This document shows positions 34,542 to 42,958 of a stretch of DNA of 55,194 bases, piece after piece (within the stretch, counting starts at the first letter, position 1; every line of letters begins with the position of its first letter). The stretch is taken from the NCBI GenBank assembly GCA_964457685.1, contig CAYWFS010000007.1:1-55194 (forward strand), written 5' to 3'. The position numbers were made by a program, and so were the translations under genes. The notes below the pieces were generated by a model, which was not told where the DNA came from, ran no database searches, and saw nothing but the letters and a program-made list of their open reading frames with translations. Source of the DNA: UMGS1696 sp964457685. Lineage in GTDB: Bacteria > Bacillota > Clostridia > Oscillospirales > CAG-272.

Positions 34542-35513
34542 ATGGGAAGACGAGAAAATATCAGGCGAGCAAAGGATGTTATCGCCGCAAACAGAAACAG
34601 CAGCATTACCGAATACGAAAGGCATGTGAACGAGGTGTCCTCCGCATATCCGGAATTTAAAAGGATAACGGAAGCTCTTGCGGGAACGGGTCCCCGTATA
34701 ATGGCGGCTTCTCTCGGGAAAATGCTTGAGACCGAAAGCATAGAGTCCATTCGTGCGGAGTATGAGCGGCTTGTTCAAATGAAAAAGCAGTTTCTGGTGT
34801 CACACAATTATCCCGAGGATTATTGCGATATAAAATATCACTGCGATAAATGCTCGGACACGGGATACAACGGTATAGATTTGTGTGATTGCCTGAAAAA
34901 GGAAATCGTGCTTTCAACTCTCGAAAACTCGGGACTGTATTCCCTCATTTCAACACAGACATTTGATACGTTTTCGCTTGATTATTACCAAGGAAACGAA
35001 AGATTTTTTATGGAACAAAACGTAAAGATGCTTAAAGATTTTGCGAATAATTTTGTTCCAAAAAAGTCGGATAACTTCATTTTTATGGGAGCGACAGGAC
35101 TCGGTAAAACGCATCTTTCGTCAGCTGTCGCACAAGCGGTAATTGCAAACGGGCATTATGTTGTGTATGAATCCGCTCTCACGATGTTTTCCGATTACGA
35201 AGCAAAGAAGTTCGGCAGAAGCAACTATTATGAAGATGAGGGTGAATTCGATAAGTATATAGAGTGCGATCTCTTGCTTATTGACGACCTCGGATGTGAA
35301 ATGACGAATTCCTTTGTTATATCATGTTTGTATAATGTAATAAATCTGAGACTTGTGCAGCATAAATCCACTGTAATAAGCACAAATCTGTCTCGTGATG
35401 AATTGAGAAAACGCTATTCCGATCGTATAATCAGCAGAATATACGGAGATTACAAACCTCTTGTATTCAGAGGCTCTGATATAAGAGAACAAAAAATACG
35501 TCAAAGCATTTGA
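34542..35513 (+). CDS. DnaI/DnaC-like helicase loader ATPase
   Basis: A 323-aa AAA+ protein. A Cys-rich N-terminal region (YHCDKCSDTGYNGIDLCDC, residues 100-118) resembles the zinc-binding module of DnaI. The ATPase has Walker A GATGLGKTHLS and Walker B LLLIDDLGCE, with an arginine-rich sensor region near the C-terminus (SDRIISRIYGDYKPLVF). It loads the replicative helicase. Directly downstream of the DnaD-like gene in the same operon. Confidence 0.9.
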   Translation: MGRRENIRRAKDVIAANRNSSITEYERHVNEVSSAYPEFKRITEALAGTGPRIMAASLGKMLETESIESIRAEYERLVQMKKQFLVSHNYPEDYCDIKYHCDKCSDTGYNGIDLCDCLKKEIVLSTLENSGLYSLISTQTFDTFSLDYYQGNERFFMEQNVKMLKDFANNFVPKKSDNFIFMGATGLGKTHLSSAVAQAVIANGHYVVYESALTMFSDYEAKKFGRSNYYEDEGEFDKYIECDLLLIDDLGCEMTNSFVISCLYNVINLRLVQHKSTVISTNLSRDELRKRYSDRIISRIYGDYKPLVFRGSDIREQKIRQSI

Positions 35514-35539
35514 AAATTATAATTATATAATTTTATAAA
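35510..35539 (+). promoter_or_regulatory. Possible promoter overlapping the dnaI stop
   Basis: TTGAAA (35510-35515), 18-bp spacer, TATAAA (35534-35539). The spacer holds part of an AT-only inverted repeat (AAAATTAT 35513-35520, ATAATTTT 35527-35534). It would explain why the next gene has high-expression codons unlike dnaI. Confidence 0.45.
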
Positions 35540-35570
35540 TTATTTTTCTACCTAATAGGAGGAACAAACA

Positions 35571-36431
35571 ATGAAAATAGGCGCAATGGTGGAATCGTTC
35601 AGACTCGGTTTCAAAAACGGCGTTGAAAAAGCTGCTTCTCTCGGTATCGAGGGTATCCAGGCATATGCTACAGGAGGAGAACTCGGCGTTGATACAATAA
35701 CAGATGCAAAGCTCAAGGAAGCTCTCGACATCGTTAAGTCCAACGGTCTTGTATTCTCCGCTATCTGCGGTGACTTCGGTCATGGTTTCATGAATCCCGA
35801 AACAAACAAGATTTATGTTGAAAAGTCCAAGAGAGTTCTCGACCTCGCAAAGAAGCTTGAGTGTAACATCGTAACAACACATATCGGTACTGTTCCCGCT
35901 GAAGAAAACGAAACAAAGGAAATCATGCGTAAGGCTTGCCGTGAGCTTGCTGAATACGCTGACTCTGTCGGATCCGCTTTCGCTGTTGAAACAGGTCCCG
36001 AACCCGGTAAAGTTCTCGGTGAATTCCTTGATTCTCTCGGAGCAGGCGGTGTTAGAGTTAACTTCGACCCCGCTAACCTCGTAATGTGTGTTGATGACAG
36101 ACCGGAAAACGCACTCAAGTACCTCGGCAAGTATGTAGTTCACACACACGCTAAGGACGGTATCATGCTCAAGAAGAAGATTGAAGAAAAGATCAGCGTA
36201 GGTGCGGAAGCTCAGGAACACCAGGCTCTCGCAGACATGGGTCTCAAGTATCTCGAACTTCCTCTCGGTGATGGCGATGTAAACTATGATGTATACCTCC
36301 CTGCTCTTGCCGCTACAGGCTTCAACGGCTTCCTTACAATCGAGCGTGAAGTTGGCGATAACCCCGAAAAGGACATCTCTCTTGCAGTTGAATTCCTCAA
36401 GGATAAGATCGCAAAGTTCAACTTAAAGTAA
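35571..36431 (+). CDS. Sugar phosphate isomerase/epimerase (TIM barrel, AP-endonuclease-2 fold)
   Basis: A 286-aa TIM-barrel protein with the metal-binding set of this fold: Glu in FAVETGPEP, Asp in VNFDPANL, His in VHTHAKD and Glu in LTIEREVG. Members epimerise or isomerise free sugars or sugar acids; the substrate here is unknown. AGGAGG precedes the ATG. Codons look strongly biased to the high-expression set, in contrast with dnaI upstream and the phosphodiesterase 1 nt downstream. Confidence 0.82.
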   Translation: MKIGAMVESFRLGFKNGVEKAASLGIEGIQAYATGGELGVDTITDAKLKEALDIVKSNGLVFSAICGDFGHGFMNPETNKIYVEKSKRVLDLAKKLECNIVTTHIGTVPAEENETKEIMRKACRELAEYADSVGSAFAVETGPEPGKVLGEFLDSLGAGGVRVNFDPANLVMCVDDRPENALKYLGKYVVHTHAKDGIMLKKKIEEKISVGAEAQEHQALADMGLKYLELPLGDGDVNYDVYLPALAATGFNGFLTIEREVGDNPEKDISLAVEFLKDKIAKFNLK

Positions 36432-36432
36432 T

Positions 36433-36957
36433 ATGAAGCTTTTTATAGCCTCAGACCTCCACGGCTCTGCATATTTTACAAGAAAAATGCTTGAGAGATA
36501 TGAAGAATCAGGTGCGGAAAAGCTCATTCTCCTCGGAGATATACTTTACCACGGCCCAAGAAACGATCTCCCGAGCGAATATGCTCCCAAAGCCGTTGCC
36601 GCTATGCTGAACGAACACGCCTCCGAGATAATATCGGTAAGAGGTAACTGTGAAGCTGAGGTGGACAGCCTTATGCTTGACTTTTCCGTTACCTCCGATT
36701 ACGGTGTGATATTTGACGGCATACAAACTATTCATCTCTCACACGGACACAGACAGGAGCCTAAGCTTCATGAAAACGATGTGTATATTACGGGTCATAC
36801 GCATATACCTCACGATTTTGTGAAGGACGGAGTAAGATACCTTAATCCCGGCTCAGTCTCAATACCGAAAAATATGACAAGACATTCCGCTTTGATTTAC
36901 GAAAACGGTGTCTTTGAATGGATGGATATCGAGAGCGGCGAAAAATACACTCTGTAA
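36433..36957 (+). CDS. yfcE: YfcE-like metallophosphodiesterase
   Basis: A 174-aa calcineurin-like phosphoesterase of the YfcE/MJ0936 group. The metal ligands are in FIASDLHGS, LLGDILYHGPRND, VRGNCEAEVD, LSHGHR and ITGHTHIP, a complete set. YfcE homologues hydrolyse artificial phosphodiesters; the natural substrate is not known. It follows the TIM-barrel gene by 1 nt and ends at a terminator. Confidence 0.9.
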   Translation: MKLFIASDLHGSAYFTRKMLERYEESGAEKLILLGDILYHGPRNDLPSEYAPKAVAAMLNEHASEIISVRGNCEAEVDSLMLDFSVTSDYGVIFDGIQTIHLSHGHRQEPKLHENDVYITGHTHIPHDFVKDGVRYLNPGSVSIPKNMTRHSALIYENGVFEWMDIESGEKYTL

Positions 36958-36961
36958 CGGG

Positions 36962-37000
36962 AATAAGCGATGCCTGATTTTTGGGTGTCGCTTATTTTTT
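36962..37000 (+). terminator. Intrinsic terminator after yfcE
   Basis: AATAAGCGA (36962-36970) pairs with TCGCTTATT (36988-36996), then a T-tract. Confidence 0.88.
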
Positions 37001-37057
37001 GTTATAGGTGAATTGTGAACTATTAACTAATAATTCCGATAGCATTTGTGACTTTTA

Positions 37058-37086
37058 TTGACAAGCAAGTTTGTTTGAGATATAAT
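37058..37086 (+). promoter_or_regulatory. Consensus sigma-A promoter for htpG, with start-site hairpin
   Basis: TTGACA (37058-37063), 17-bp spacer, TATAAT (37081-37086). A 6-bp hairpin CCGAGG/CCTCGG (37092-37111) starts at the predicted transcription start. No CIRCE-type repeat is present. Confidence 0.9.
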
Positions 37087-37142
37087 TAAAGCCGAGGTGT
37101 TTTTGCCTCGGATATTACAATTATAAAAGAGGTCAGATAAAA

Positions 37143-39026
37143 ATGTCAGAAAATGTTGAGCACGGTGGAATTTCTATTGAGCTTGAACACATATTTCCAA
37201 TAATCAAAAAATGGCTTTACTCCGAAAAGGAGATATTTGTCCGTGAGATAGTTTCAAACGCTTGTGACGCTATTACAAAGCTCAGAAGACTTAATTCTCT
37301 CGGACAGGCTGATGTTGATCTTACAGATGCAAAGATAAAGGTTATACTTGATAAAGAGCTGTCAACCATTACGGTAACTGATACAGGTATCGGTATGACC
37401 GAGGAGGAGCTTAAAAAGTATATTTGTCAGATAGCTCTCTCCGGTGCCCTTGATTTCATTCAGAAGTATGAGGGTGAAAATGCTGCTGACAACGGAATTA
37501 TAGGTCACTTCGGTCTCGGATTTTATTCTTCGTTCATGGTAAGTGACACGGTTGACGTTATCACACGCTCATATACAGGCGGAAAATATATCAAATGGAC
37601 TTGCTCCGATGACGGAAACTATGAAATATCTCAGGACTTTGACGATGAAGACGGCGAGGAGCTTGTAGGTAAATTCGGTACAGCCGTAGTTATGCACATA
37701 AACGAAGAAGGAAAGGAATATCTCTCCGAATACAAGCTTCGTGAAGTAATTGAAAAATACTGTGCATTTATGCCCGAGGAAATATATTTTGTTGATAATT
37801 CCAAGGACGATGAAGAACATAAGCACGAGGACGGTTGCGAATGTGAAGAATGCAAGGAAGAAAAACCGATAAACGATACAAAACCGCTTTGGCTTAAAAA
37901 TCCTTCAGATTGCACAGAGGAAGAATACAAGGACTTCTACCGCAAGGTGTTCCATGATTGGAAGGAGCCACTGTTCCATATTCATATAAAGGCAGATTAT
38001 CCGCTGAATTTCAAGGGAATACTTTACTTCCCCCGTATCGGCAGTGAATTTGACAGCCTTGAAGGACAGGTAAAGCTTTATTACAATCAGGTATTTGTTG
38101 CGGATAATATAAAGGAAGTTATCCCCGAATATCTGCTTATGCTCAAGGGTGTGCTTGATTGCCCCGAGCTTCCCCTTAACGTCTCCAGAAGCTACTTGCA
38201 GAACAGCGGATATGTTTCCAAAATTTCCGCACACATTACCAAGAAGGTTGCGGACAAGCTTAACTCCATGTTTACAAACGACCGTAAGGCATACGAGGAG
38301 ATTTGGAGAGACCTAAAAACCTTCGTTGAATACGGTTGCATGAGAGACCGCAAGTTCTATGATAAGGTTGCTCCGAGCATTCTTTTCGAGACAACAGACG
38401 GAATATTTAAAACACTTGATGAATATCTTGATGCCGCTCGGGAAAAGCATGAAAACAAGATATATTATGCGTCCGATGTTACCGCTCAGTCGAAATATGT
38501 CAAGATGTTCAAGGATGAAGGCATAGAGGTCGTTCTCCTTGACAGAGTTATTGACACTCAGTTCGTTAATACGATTGAATCGAACAAGGACGGAGTTAAG
38601 TTTATCAGAATCGACTCCGAAATTGCCGATGTACTCAAGGCTGACGGAGACAAAACCGCACTTCCCGCAGTTGAAGAGCTGTTCAAGAAGGTTGCCGGCG
38701 AGCATACAACAGTTGCGTTTGAGAGACTCAAGGATGAAAAAACACCTGCAATTCTCAACCTTTCCGAGGATTCACGCAGAATGAACGATATGATGAAGCT
38801 TTATAAGATGGGGGCGGATATGCCGAATGAGCAGACCCTCATTGTAAATACCGCATCTCCTCTTATCGAAAAGCTCAATACTCTTTCGTCTGACGGAAAA
38901 AATGAAGAAGCCGAGCTTATTGCACGACAGATATATATGCTTTCATCTCTTTCGCAGAGACAGCTTACCTCTGATGAGCTTCTTTCATTCCTTGGTGAAA
39001 GCTACGACATTCTCGGTAAACTTTAA
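37143..39026 (+). CDS. htpG: Molecular chaperone HtpG (Hsp90 family)
   Basis: A 627-aa ATP-dependent chaperone. The GHKL ATPase domain has REIVSNACDAI, VTDTGIGMT and GHFGLGFYSSFMVSD; middle and C-terminal dimerisation domains follow. Unusual is the linker at residues 226-237, HKHEDGCECEEC, where two His and three Cys sit in an acidic stretch that could bind metal. It starts a transcription unit with a consensus promoter, and its stop shares one base with the next start. Confidence 0.96.
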   Translation: MSENVEHGGISIELEHIFPIIKKWLYSEKEIFVREIVSNACDAITKLRRLNSLGQADVDLTDAKIKVILDKELSTITVTDTGIGMTEEELKKYICQIALSGALDFIQKYEGENAADNGIIGHFGLGFYSSFMVSDTVDVITRSYTGGKYIKWTCSDDGNYEISQDFDDEDGEELVGKFGTAVVMHINEEGKEYLSEYKLREVIEKYCAFMPEEIYFVDNSKDDEEHKHEDGCECEECKEEKPINDTKPLWLKNPSDCTEEEYKDFYRKVFHDWKEPLFHIHIKADYPLNFKGILYFPRIGSEFDSLEGQVKLYYNQVFVADNIKEVIPEYLLMLKGVLDCPELPLNVSRSYLQNSGYVSKISAHITKKVADKLNSMFTNDRKAYEEIWRDLKTFVEYGCMRDRKFYDKVAPSILFETTDGIFKTLDEYLDAAREKHENKIYYASDVTAQSKYVKMFKDEGIEVVLLDRVIDTQFVNTIESNKDGVKFIRIDSEIADVLKADGDKTALPAVEELFKKVAGEHTTVAFERLKDEKTPAILNLSEDSRRMNDMMKLYKMGADMPNEQTLIVNTASPLIEKLNTLSSDGKNEEAELIARQIYMLSSLSQRQLTSDELLSFLGESYDILGKL

Positions 39027-39874
39027 TGAATGAAAGCCTTCGTGAAAATATACTTTTCGCTTCAGATAAAAAGGCAGCTTCACGGGAGCTTCTTGATATA
39101 ATGTACAGCGAGGCGGCACTTGCATACAGAAATACGGTTTCGCAAAATGCGGACTGCGAGGAAATACTTGATTTGTTCTCGGGGCTTTTTAAAGGCGGCA
39201 AGGAATGTGAAACGGTAGAATTTGCACATTTCTGTCGTGAAGCCGTAAAAAGCATCGAACCGTATTTTTACGATGAGGACAGAATAGACGATGTTTCCCA
39301 CATAAATGCACTCCCGCCGAGAGTTGCTTATCTCAGAAACGGCTTTTCCGACAAGGCTTACAGTAAATTTTCGGAAAGCCTCGGTGTGCTGACAGCTGTG
39401 TATTTCAGCGGCTTCAGTGAGCCTTGTGAAGAGGTTTACTATGAGCGTTGCTCTCATGCACTTCTTCCGATATACAATTCCCGTGACGGAATGGTAATGT
39501 CGCTGTATAAGCTTCTGCTGAAATACGACCTCAAAATAGTTTCTGCGTGCGATATAGAGATGAACGATGAATCTGTTATGCGTTATGTGCTTGCCGCTAA
39601 AAATCTGCCTCATGATACAAAAAGAAGATTTGCGGATGTCTCTATGGTTGTGGATGAAAACTGCTCACTCGGAGCACTTCTCTACTCCCTTGAAATACTG
39701 GGGGCGGAGATAGTAATGATGAATTCATACCCGCTTGAATATACAAACGACGGTCACGGGCTGATATTACAGCTCGACATGACCTCGTCCGATATAGAAG
39801 TGCTGAGAGTTTTTCTTGAAGGCTCAAGGATACGACACGACATCATCGGATGCTATAACCTAACCAACAATTGA
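39026..39874 (+). CDS. Conserved hypothetical protein coupled to htpG
   Basis: A 282-aa soluble protein I do not recognise. The N-terminal half is helical and acidic (SEAALAYRNTVSQNADCEEILDLF), and the C-terminal part has alternating strands and helices. The last 35 residues (GHGLILQLDMTSSDIEVLRVFLEG) could form a small ligand- or protein-binding domain. The start overlaps the htpG stop by 1 nt with no strong ribosome-binding site, so it is probably translated by coupling. It is followed by phosphoglucomutase 13 nt later. Confidence 0.72.
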   Translation: MNESLRENILFASDKKAASRELLDIMYSEAALAYRNTVSQNADCEEILDLFSGLFKGGKECETVEFAHFCREAVKSIEPYFYDEDRIDDVSHINALPPRVAYLRNGFSDKAYSKFSESLGVLTAVYFSGFSEPCEEVYYERCSHALLPIYNSRDGMVMSLYKLLLKYDLKIVSACDIEMNDESVMRYVLAAKNLPHDTKRRFADVSMVVDENCSLGALLYSLEILGAEIVMMNSYPLEYTNDGHGLILQLDMTSSDIEVLRVFLEGSRIRHDIIGCYNLTNN

Positions 39875-39887
39875 AAGGAATATAGAT

Positions 39888-41633
39888 ATGGAAGAATACA
39901 TGAAGAGATACCTTGAATGGCTTGAATCCGACAAGGTAGACGAACAGACAAAGGCAGAGCTTAAGGCTCTTGAGGGAAACACCGATGAGCTTAAAATGCG
40001 TTTCGGCTCATATATGGAATTCGGTACCGGCGGTCTTCGCTCCAAAATGGGTGCAGGCTGCGGTATGATGAATATCTACACCGTTGCTCAGTCCACTGAG
40101 GGTGTTGCAAGAGTTATCGAATCTCTCGGAGAGGACGCAAAGAAAAGAGGCGTAATGCTCGGATATGACAGCAGAAACAATTCTCAGCTGTTTGCAAGAC
40201 GTTGTGCCGAGGTTCTGACAGCTCACGGAATAAAGTGCTATCTTTTTGATGAGCTTAGACCTACTCCCATGCTTTCTGCCGGTGTACGTTACTTCGGCTG
40301 TATCGCAGGTATTAATATAACAGCATCTCATAACCCGGCTGTATATAACGGATATAAGCTCTACTGGGAAGACGGTGCTCAGCCTACCTCTCAGATGGCG
40401 GACCATGTTTCCTCATTCATATATGATACCGACATTTTTGAAGGTGTTCCCACAAGAGAACAGGCAGACGAAAGCCTTATCACAATGGTAGGTGCGGAAT
40501 TCGATGAAATATTCATGAAGAATGTTATCGCAGAACAGGTATATCCCGATGTTATCAAAAAAGCTGCGGACAATCTTCAGGTAGTGTACACTCCTCTTTG
40601 CGGAGCAGGCTACAGAATCGTTCCCGAGGTACTTCGTCGTATAGGAGTAAAGCATCTTTCTCTTGTTGAGTCTCAGATTAAACCCAACGGCGATTTCCCC
40701 GGACTTGCAAAGCCGAACCCGGAATATCCCGCTTCGTTTGCCGAGGGTATAGAAATCGCAAAGAATGTTAAGTCTGACCTTATTATTGCAAACGACCCCG
40801 ACTGTGACCGTGTCGGAGTTATGGCAAGAGACAAGAACGGCGAATTCAAGTGCATAACCGGTAACCAGATGGGTTCTCTCCTTCTCGACTATATATTCTC
40901 TGCTCTCGAAGAACAGGGTAAAATGCCTGAAGACGCATATGCTATCAAGACTATCGTTACAAGCGAAATGGCAACAAAAATATGCTCGGTACACAATGTA
41001 GAGCTTTACAATGTTCTCACAGGCTTCAAGTTCATTGCCGAGGTAATCGGTGAGCATGAAGCTAAAAACGAAGGCACATTCCTTCTCGGTTACGAAGAAA
41101 GCTACGGCTACATGAAAGGCTCTTATTCCAGAGACAAGGACGGCGTTGTAGCTTCCATGCTTATCTGCGAAATGGCGGCATACTATTCTCTCAAGGGTAT
41201 GACTCTCATTGACGCTGTTGAAGCTCTCTATACAAAGTATGGCTTCTACATGGAAAACTCCGCTGAGATATACATGGAAGGAATAGACGGTAAGGATAAG
41301 ATTGCGGCTCTCATGGAAAAGCTCCGTTCCGAGACACCTGCAGTCATTGCAGGAAGCCGTGTAGTCAATGTCCGCGACTACCTTGCAGAAACCTCTACAG
41401 ACGTGCTTACAGGCGAAGTACACGGCACAGGACTTCCCAAATCAAATGTAATGTACTATAAGACCGAAAACGGTTGCGTAGTGGTTGCACGTCCTTCCGG
41501 CACAGAACCCAAAATAAAGTTCTATATTCTTGCAAATGGTCAGGATGAAGCCGAAGCTCGTTCCAATGCTGTAGAATGCACACATTCTCTTGAGGATATG
41601 CTCGGACTCGCACACGATACTTTAAAGAAGTAA
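39888..41633 (+). CDS. Phosphoglucomutase/phosphomannomutase (alpha-D-phosphohexomutase)
   Basis: A 581-aa four-domain enzyme interconverting hexose-1-P and hexose-6-P. The active-site phosphoserine is in NITASHNPAVYNGYK, the metal loop in ANDPDCDRVGV, the sugar-binding loop in LGYEESYGYMKG, and the phosphate-binding loop in ARPSGTEPKIKFY. Length and the PgcA-like N-terminus suit a Firmicute phosphoglucomutase. It links pgi products to the UDP-sugar genes in this window. Confidence 0.94.
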   Translation: MEEYMKRYLEWLESDKVDEQTKAELKALEGNTDELKMRFGSYMEFGTGGLRSKMGAGCGMMNIYTVAQSTEGVARVIESLGEDAKKRGVMLGYDSRNNSQLFARRCAEVLTAHGIKCYLFDELRPTPMLSAGVRYFGCIAGINITASHNPAVYNGYKLYWEDGAQPTSQMADHVSSFIYDTDIFEGVPTREQADESLITMVGAEFDEIFMKNVIAEQVYPDVIKKAADNLQVVYTPLCGAGYRIVPEVLRRIGVKHLSLVESQIKPNGDFPGLAKPNPEYPASFAEGIEIAKNVKSDLIIANDPDCDRVGVMARDKNGEFKCITGNQMGSLLLDYIFSALEEQGKMPEDAYAIKTIVTSEMATKICSVHNVELYNVLTGFKFIAEVIGEHEAKNEGTFLLGYEESYGYMKGSYSRDKDGVVASMLICEMAAYYSLKGMTLIDAVEALYTKYGFYMENSAEIYMEGIDGKDKIAALMEKLRSETPAVIAGSRVVNVRDYLAETSTDVLTGEVHGTGLPKSNVMYYKTENGCVVVARPSGTEPKIKFYILANGQDEAEARSNAVECTHSLEDMLGLAHDTLKK

Positions 41634-41650
41634 TATAATCAAAAGATATA

Positions 41651-41703
41651 AAAAGATCCTTTTGGATGAAGACTTACGAAAAAGTCTGCCAAAGGGTCTT
41701 TTC
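41651..41703 (+). terminator. Intrinsic terminator after phosphoglucomutase
   Basis: AAAAGATCCTTTTGG pairs with CCAAAGGGTCTTTT, with an inner GACTT/AGTC stem. Its sequence is recognisably related to the terminator after the first tRNA-Gln, so it is part of the duplicated unit. Confidence 0.8.
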
Positions 41704-41765
41704 CTTTTTAAATCCTCATAAAACAGAAAAATACGGAATAAAAACAAAAAAGTTGAAAAAAAGTA

Positions 41766-41794
41766 TTGACAAACGGACTTGAATGTAGTATAAT
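41766..41794 (+). promoter_or_regulatory. Promoter of tRNA-Gln copy 1
   Basis: TTGACA (41766-41771), 17-bp spacer, TATAAT (41789-41794). The leader holds GGGG-AAA-CCCC (41807-41817). Confidence 0.92.
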
Positions 41795-41830
41795 AAACAA
41801 GGTCAAGGGGAAACCCCAAGACAAGCGAAT

Positions 41831-41901
41831 AGCGGTATTGTGTAACGGTAGCACAGCAGACTCTGACTCTGTATGTCGGGGTTCGAATCCCTGTACCGCT
41901 G
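41831..41901 (+). tRNA. tRNA-Gln (anticodon CTG), copy 1
   Basis: Acceptor AGCGGTA/TACCGCT, D-arm GTGT/GCAC, anticodon stem GCAGA/TCTGT with loop CTCTGAC (anticodon CTG), T-arm CGGGG-TTCGAAT-CCCTG, discriminator G. CCA is not encoded. Confidence 0.95.
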
Positions 41902-41906
41902 GAGAT

Positions 41907-41957
41907 GAAAATCCTTTTGGATAAAGACTTGTGAGAAGTCATCCGAAAGGATTTTTT
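41907..41957 (+). terminator. Terminator of tRNA-Gln copy 1
   Basis: AAAATCCTTTTGGAT pairs with ATCCGAAAGGATTTTT, inner GACTT/AAGTC stem, then a T-tract. Confidence 0.85.
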
Positions 41958-42020
41958 CGTTTCAAATCCGTTTGTATGTCGAAAAAATCAAATAAAAACA
42001 AAAAAGTTTGAAAAAAGGTA

Positions 42021-42049
42021 TTGACAAATAGACTCGAATGTAGTATAAT
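42021..42049 (+). promoter_or_regulatory. Promoter of tRNA-Gln copy 2
   Basis: TTGACA (42021-42026), 17-bp spacer, TATAAT (42044-42049). Leader hairpin GGGG-AAA-CCCC (42063-42073) is conserved from copy 1. Confidence 0.92.
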
Positions 42050-42086
42050 AAACAAGGTCAAGGGGGAAACCCCGAGACAAGTGAGT

Positions 42087-42157
42087 AGCGGTATTGTGTA
42101 ACGGTAGCACAGCAGACTCTGACTCTGTATGTCGGGGTTCGAATCCCTGTACCGCTG
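42087..42157 (+). tRNA. tRNA-Gln (anticodon CTG), copy 2
   Basis: Identical over its 71 nt to copy 1, with the same cloverleaf and anticodon CTG; CCA is not encoded. Confidence 0.95.
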
Positions 42158-42163
42158 GAGATG

Positions 42164-42210
42164 AAAGACGTATCAAGTGTCACTCGTGTGAGATAAGATA
42201 CGTCTTTTGT
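42164..42210 (+). terminator. Terminator of tRNA-Gln copy 2
   Basis: AAAGACGTATC (42164-42174) pairs perfectly with GATACGTCTTT, followed by a short T-tract. A further 7-bp hairpin ACATCTC/GAGATGT lies at 42219-42239. Confidence 0.82.
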
Positions 42211-42263
42211 TTGTAAAAACATCTCTCTCCCTGAGATGTTACCGAAAATTCAAAAAATAGTAT

Positions 42264-42291
42264 TTAACAGTATATCTTTGTGTAATATAAT
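42264..42291 (+). promoter_or_regulatory. Promoter of the acidic lipoprotein gene
   Basis: TTAACA (42264-42269), 16-bp spacer, TATAAT (42286-42291); AGGAG follows at 42324-42328. Confidence 0.65.
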
Positions 42292-42337
42292 AAGTATTGC
42301 ATTTCGGATGTACCATAAATTACAGGAGAATCTGATT

Positions 42338-42823
42338 ATGAAAAAATATATAGCTCTTATTCTTGCAATATCCGCTTTGACACTTGCTTCCTGCTCTTCC
42401 GGAGATTCCGAATCCGTTGAAACAGACGAGCAGAATGTTGAATCGGTTGAAGAAGTTGAAGCAGAGGCAGAAGAAGAAACCAAGCCCTATATTCCCGTTC
42501 CCGAAGAAGTTGAAATTATAGAATTTGAGATACTCTCTCTCTCAAAAGATCCCGTTTACGAAGACGGAACTCTCGTACTTTACTTTAACGAAAACGATGT
42601 ATGGTATGATGAAAACACAGTTGCCAATATCGGCGTGGTTGCAAACGATGAAGCGTACACAGTAAAGGCCGAAATAGATTTTGAGTCCTACCCCGATATG
42701 ACAATAGACGAAAGAAACCACTGCGGTATTGCTCTGAAGCCGGTTTTCGATATCGATCCGGGTGAATACCGTTTCTCCGTATCCTTCGATGAGTATAAGG
42801 TAGAATTCAATTTCGCCGTTTGA
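42338..42823 (+). CDS. Hypothetical acidic lipoprotein, 161 aa
   Basis: A lipoprotein signal MKKYIALILAISALTLASC with lipobox LASC at residues 16-19. An acidic Glu/Asp/Val-rich linker (about residues 24-50) follows, then a beta-sandwich-like region (ILSLSKDPVYEDGTLVLYF, later PGEYRFSVSFDEYKVEF), similar in style to small exported Ig-like domains. The ATG at 42338 is chosen because AGGAG lies 9 nt upstream; the frame is open further up but has no site. Function unknown. Confidence 0.75.
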   Translation: MKKYIALILAISALTLASCSSGDSESVETDEQNVESVEEVEAEAEEETKPYIPVPEEVEIIEFEILSLSKDPVYEDGTLVLYFNENDVWYDENTVANIGVVANDEAYTVKAEIDFESYPDMTIDERNHCGIALKPVFDIDPGEYRFSVSFDEYKVEFNFAV

Positions 42824-42830
42824 TCGTATG

Positions 42831-42874
42831 AAAATATCCCGTATACGCTCTGATTGAACGACGGGATATTTTTT
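42831..42874 (+). terminator. Intrinsic terminator
   Basis: AAAATATCCCGT (42831-42842) pairs with ACGGGATATTTT (42861-42872), then T residues. Confidence 0.88.
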
Positions 42875-42929
42875 GTGTAAGCGTTTTTTCCGCAGAAATA
42901 AAAAAATCAAATAAAAATCAAAAAAGTTC

Positions 42930-42958
42930 TTGACAAAACCAACGTGATGTGGTATACT
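42930..42958 (+). promoter_or_regulatory. Sigma-A promoter for ylxM-ffh-rpsP-khpA
   Basis: TTGACA (42930-42935), 17-bp spacer, TATACT (42953-42958). A 7-bp inverted repeat TGTAAAG/CTTTACA (42960-42980) straddles the predicted start. Confidence 0.88.

Larger units (their letters stand above)
41651..42160 (+). repeat. Tandem duplication of a tRNA-Gln transcription unit (about 256-bp period)
   Basis: Two units share terminator-like hairpin, promoter, leader hairpin and tRNA. The promoters start at 41766 and 42021, and the tRNA genes at 41831 and 42087. The tRNA genes are identical; flanks differ by scattered substitutions and small indels, so the duplication is not very recent. Confidence 0.85.

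Noticed and set aside
37058..37142. Possible CIRCE/HrcA operator before htpG
   Set aside because: The only inverted repeat (CCGAGG/CCTCGG) does not match the CIRCE sequence or spacing.
40413..41423. Long minus-strand open frame (336 aa) inside phosphoglucomutase
   Set aside because: Antisense shadow of a gene with clear motifs; Cys/Phe/Val-rich nonsense composition.
41622..41942. Minus-strand open frame covering tRNA-Gln copy 1
   Set aside because: The peptide is the reverse translation of the tRNA and its terminator; no ribosome-binding site. The same applies to the frame over copy 2 (41988-42176).
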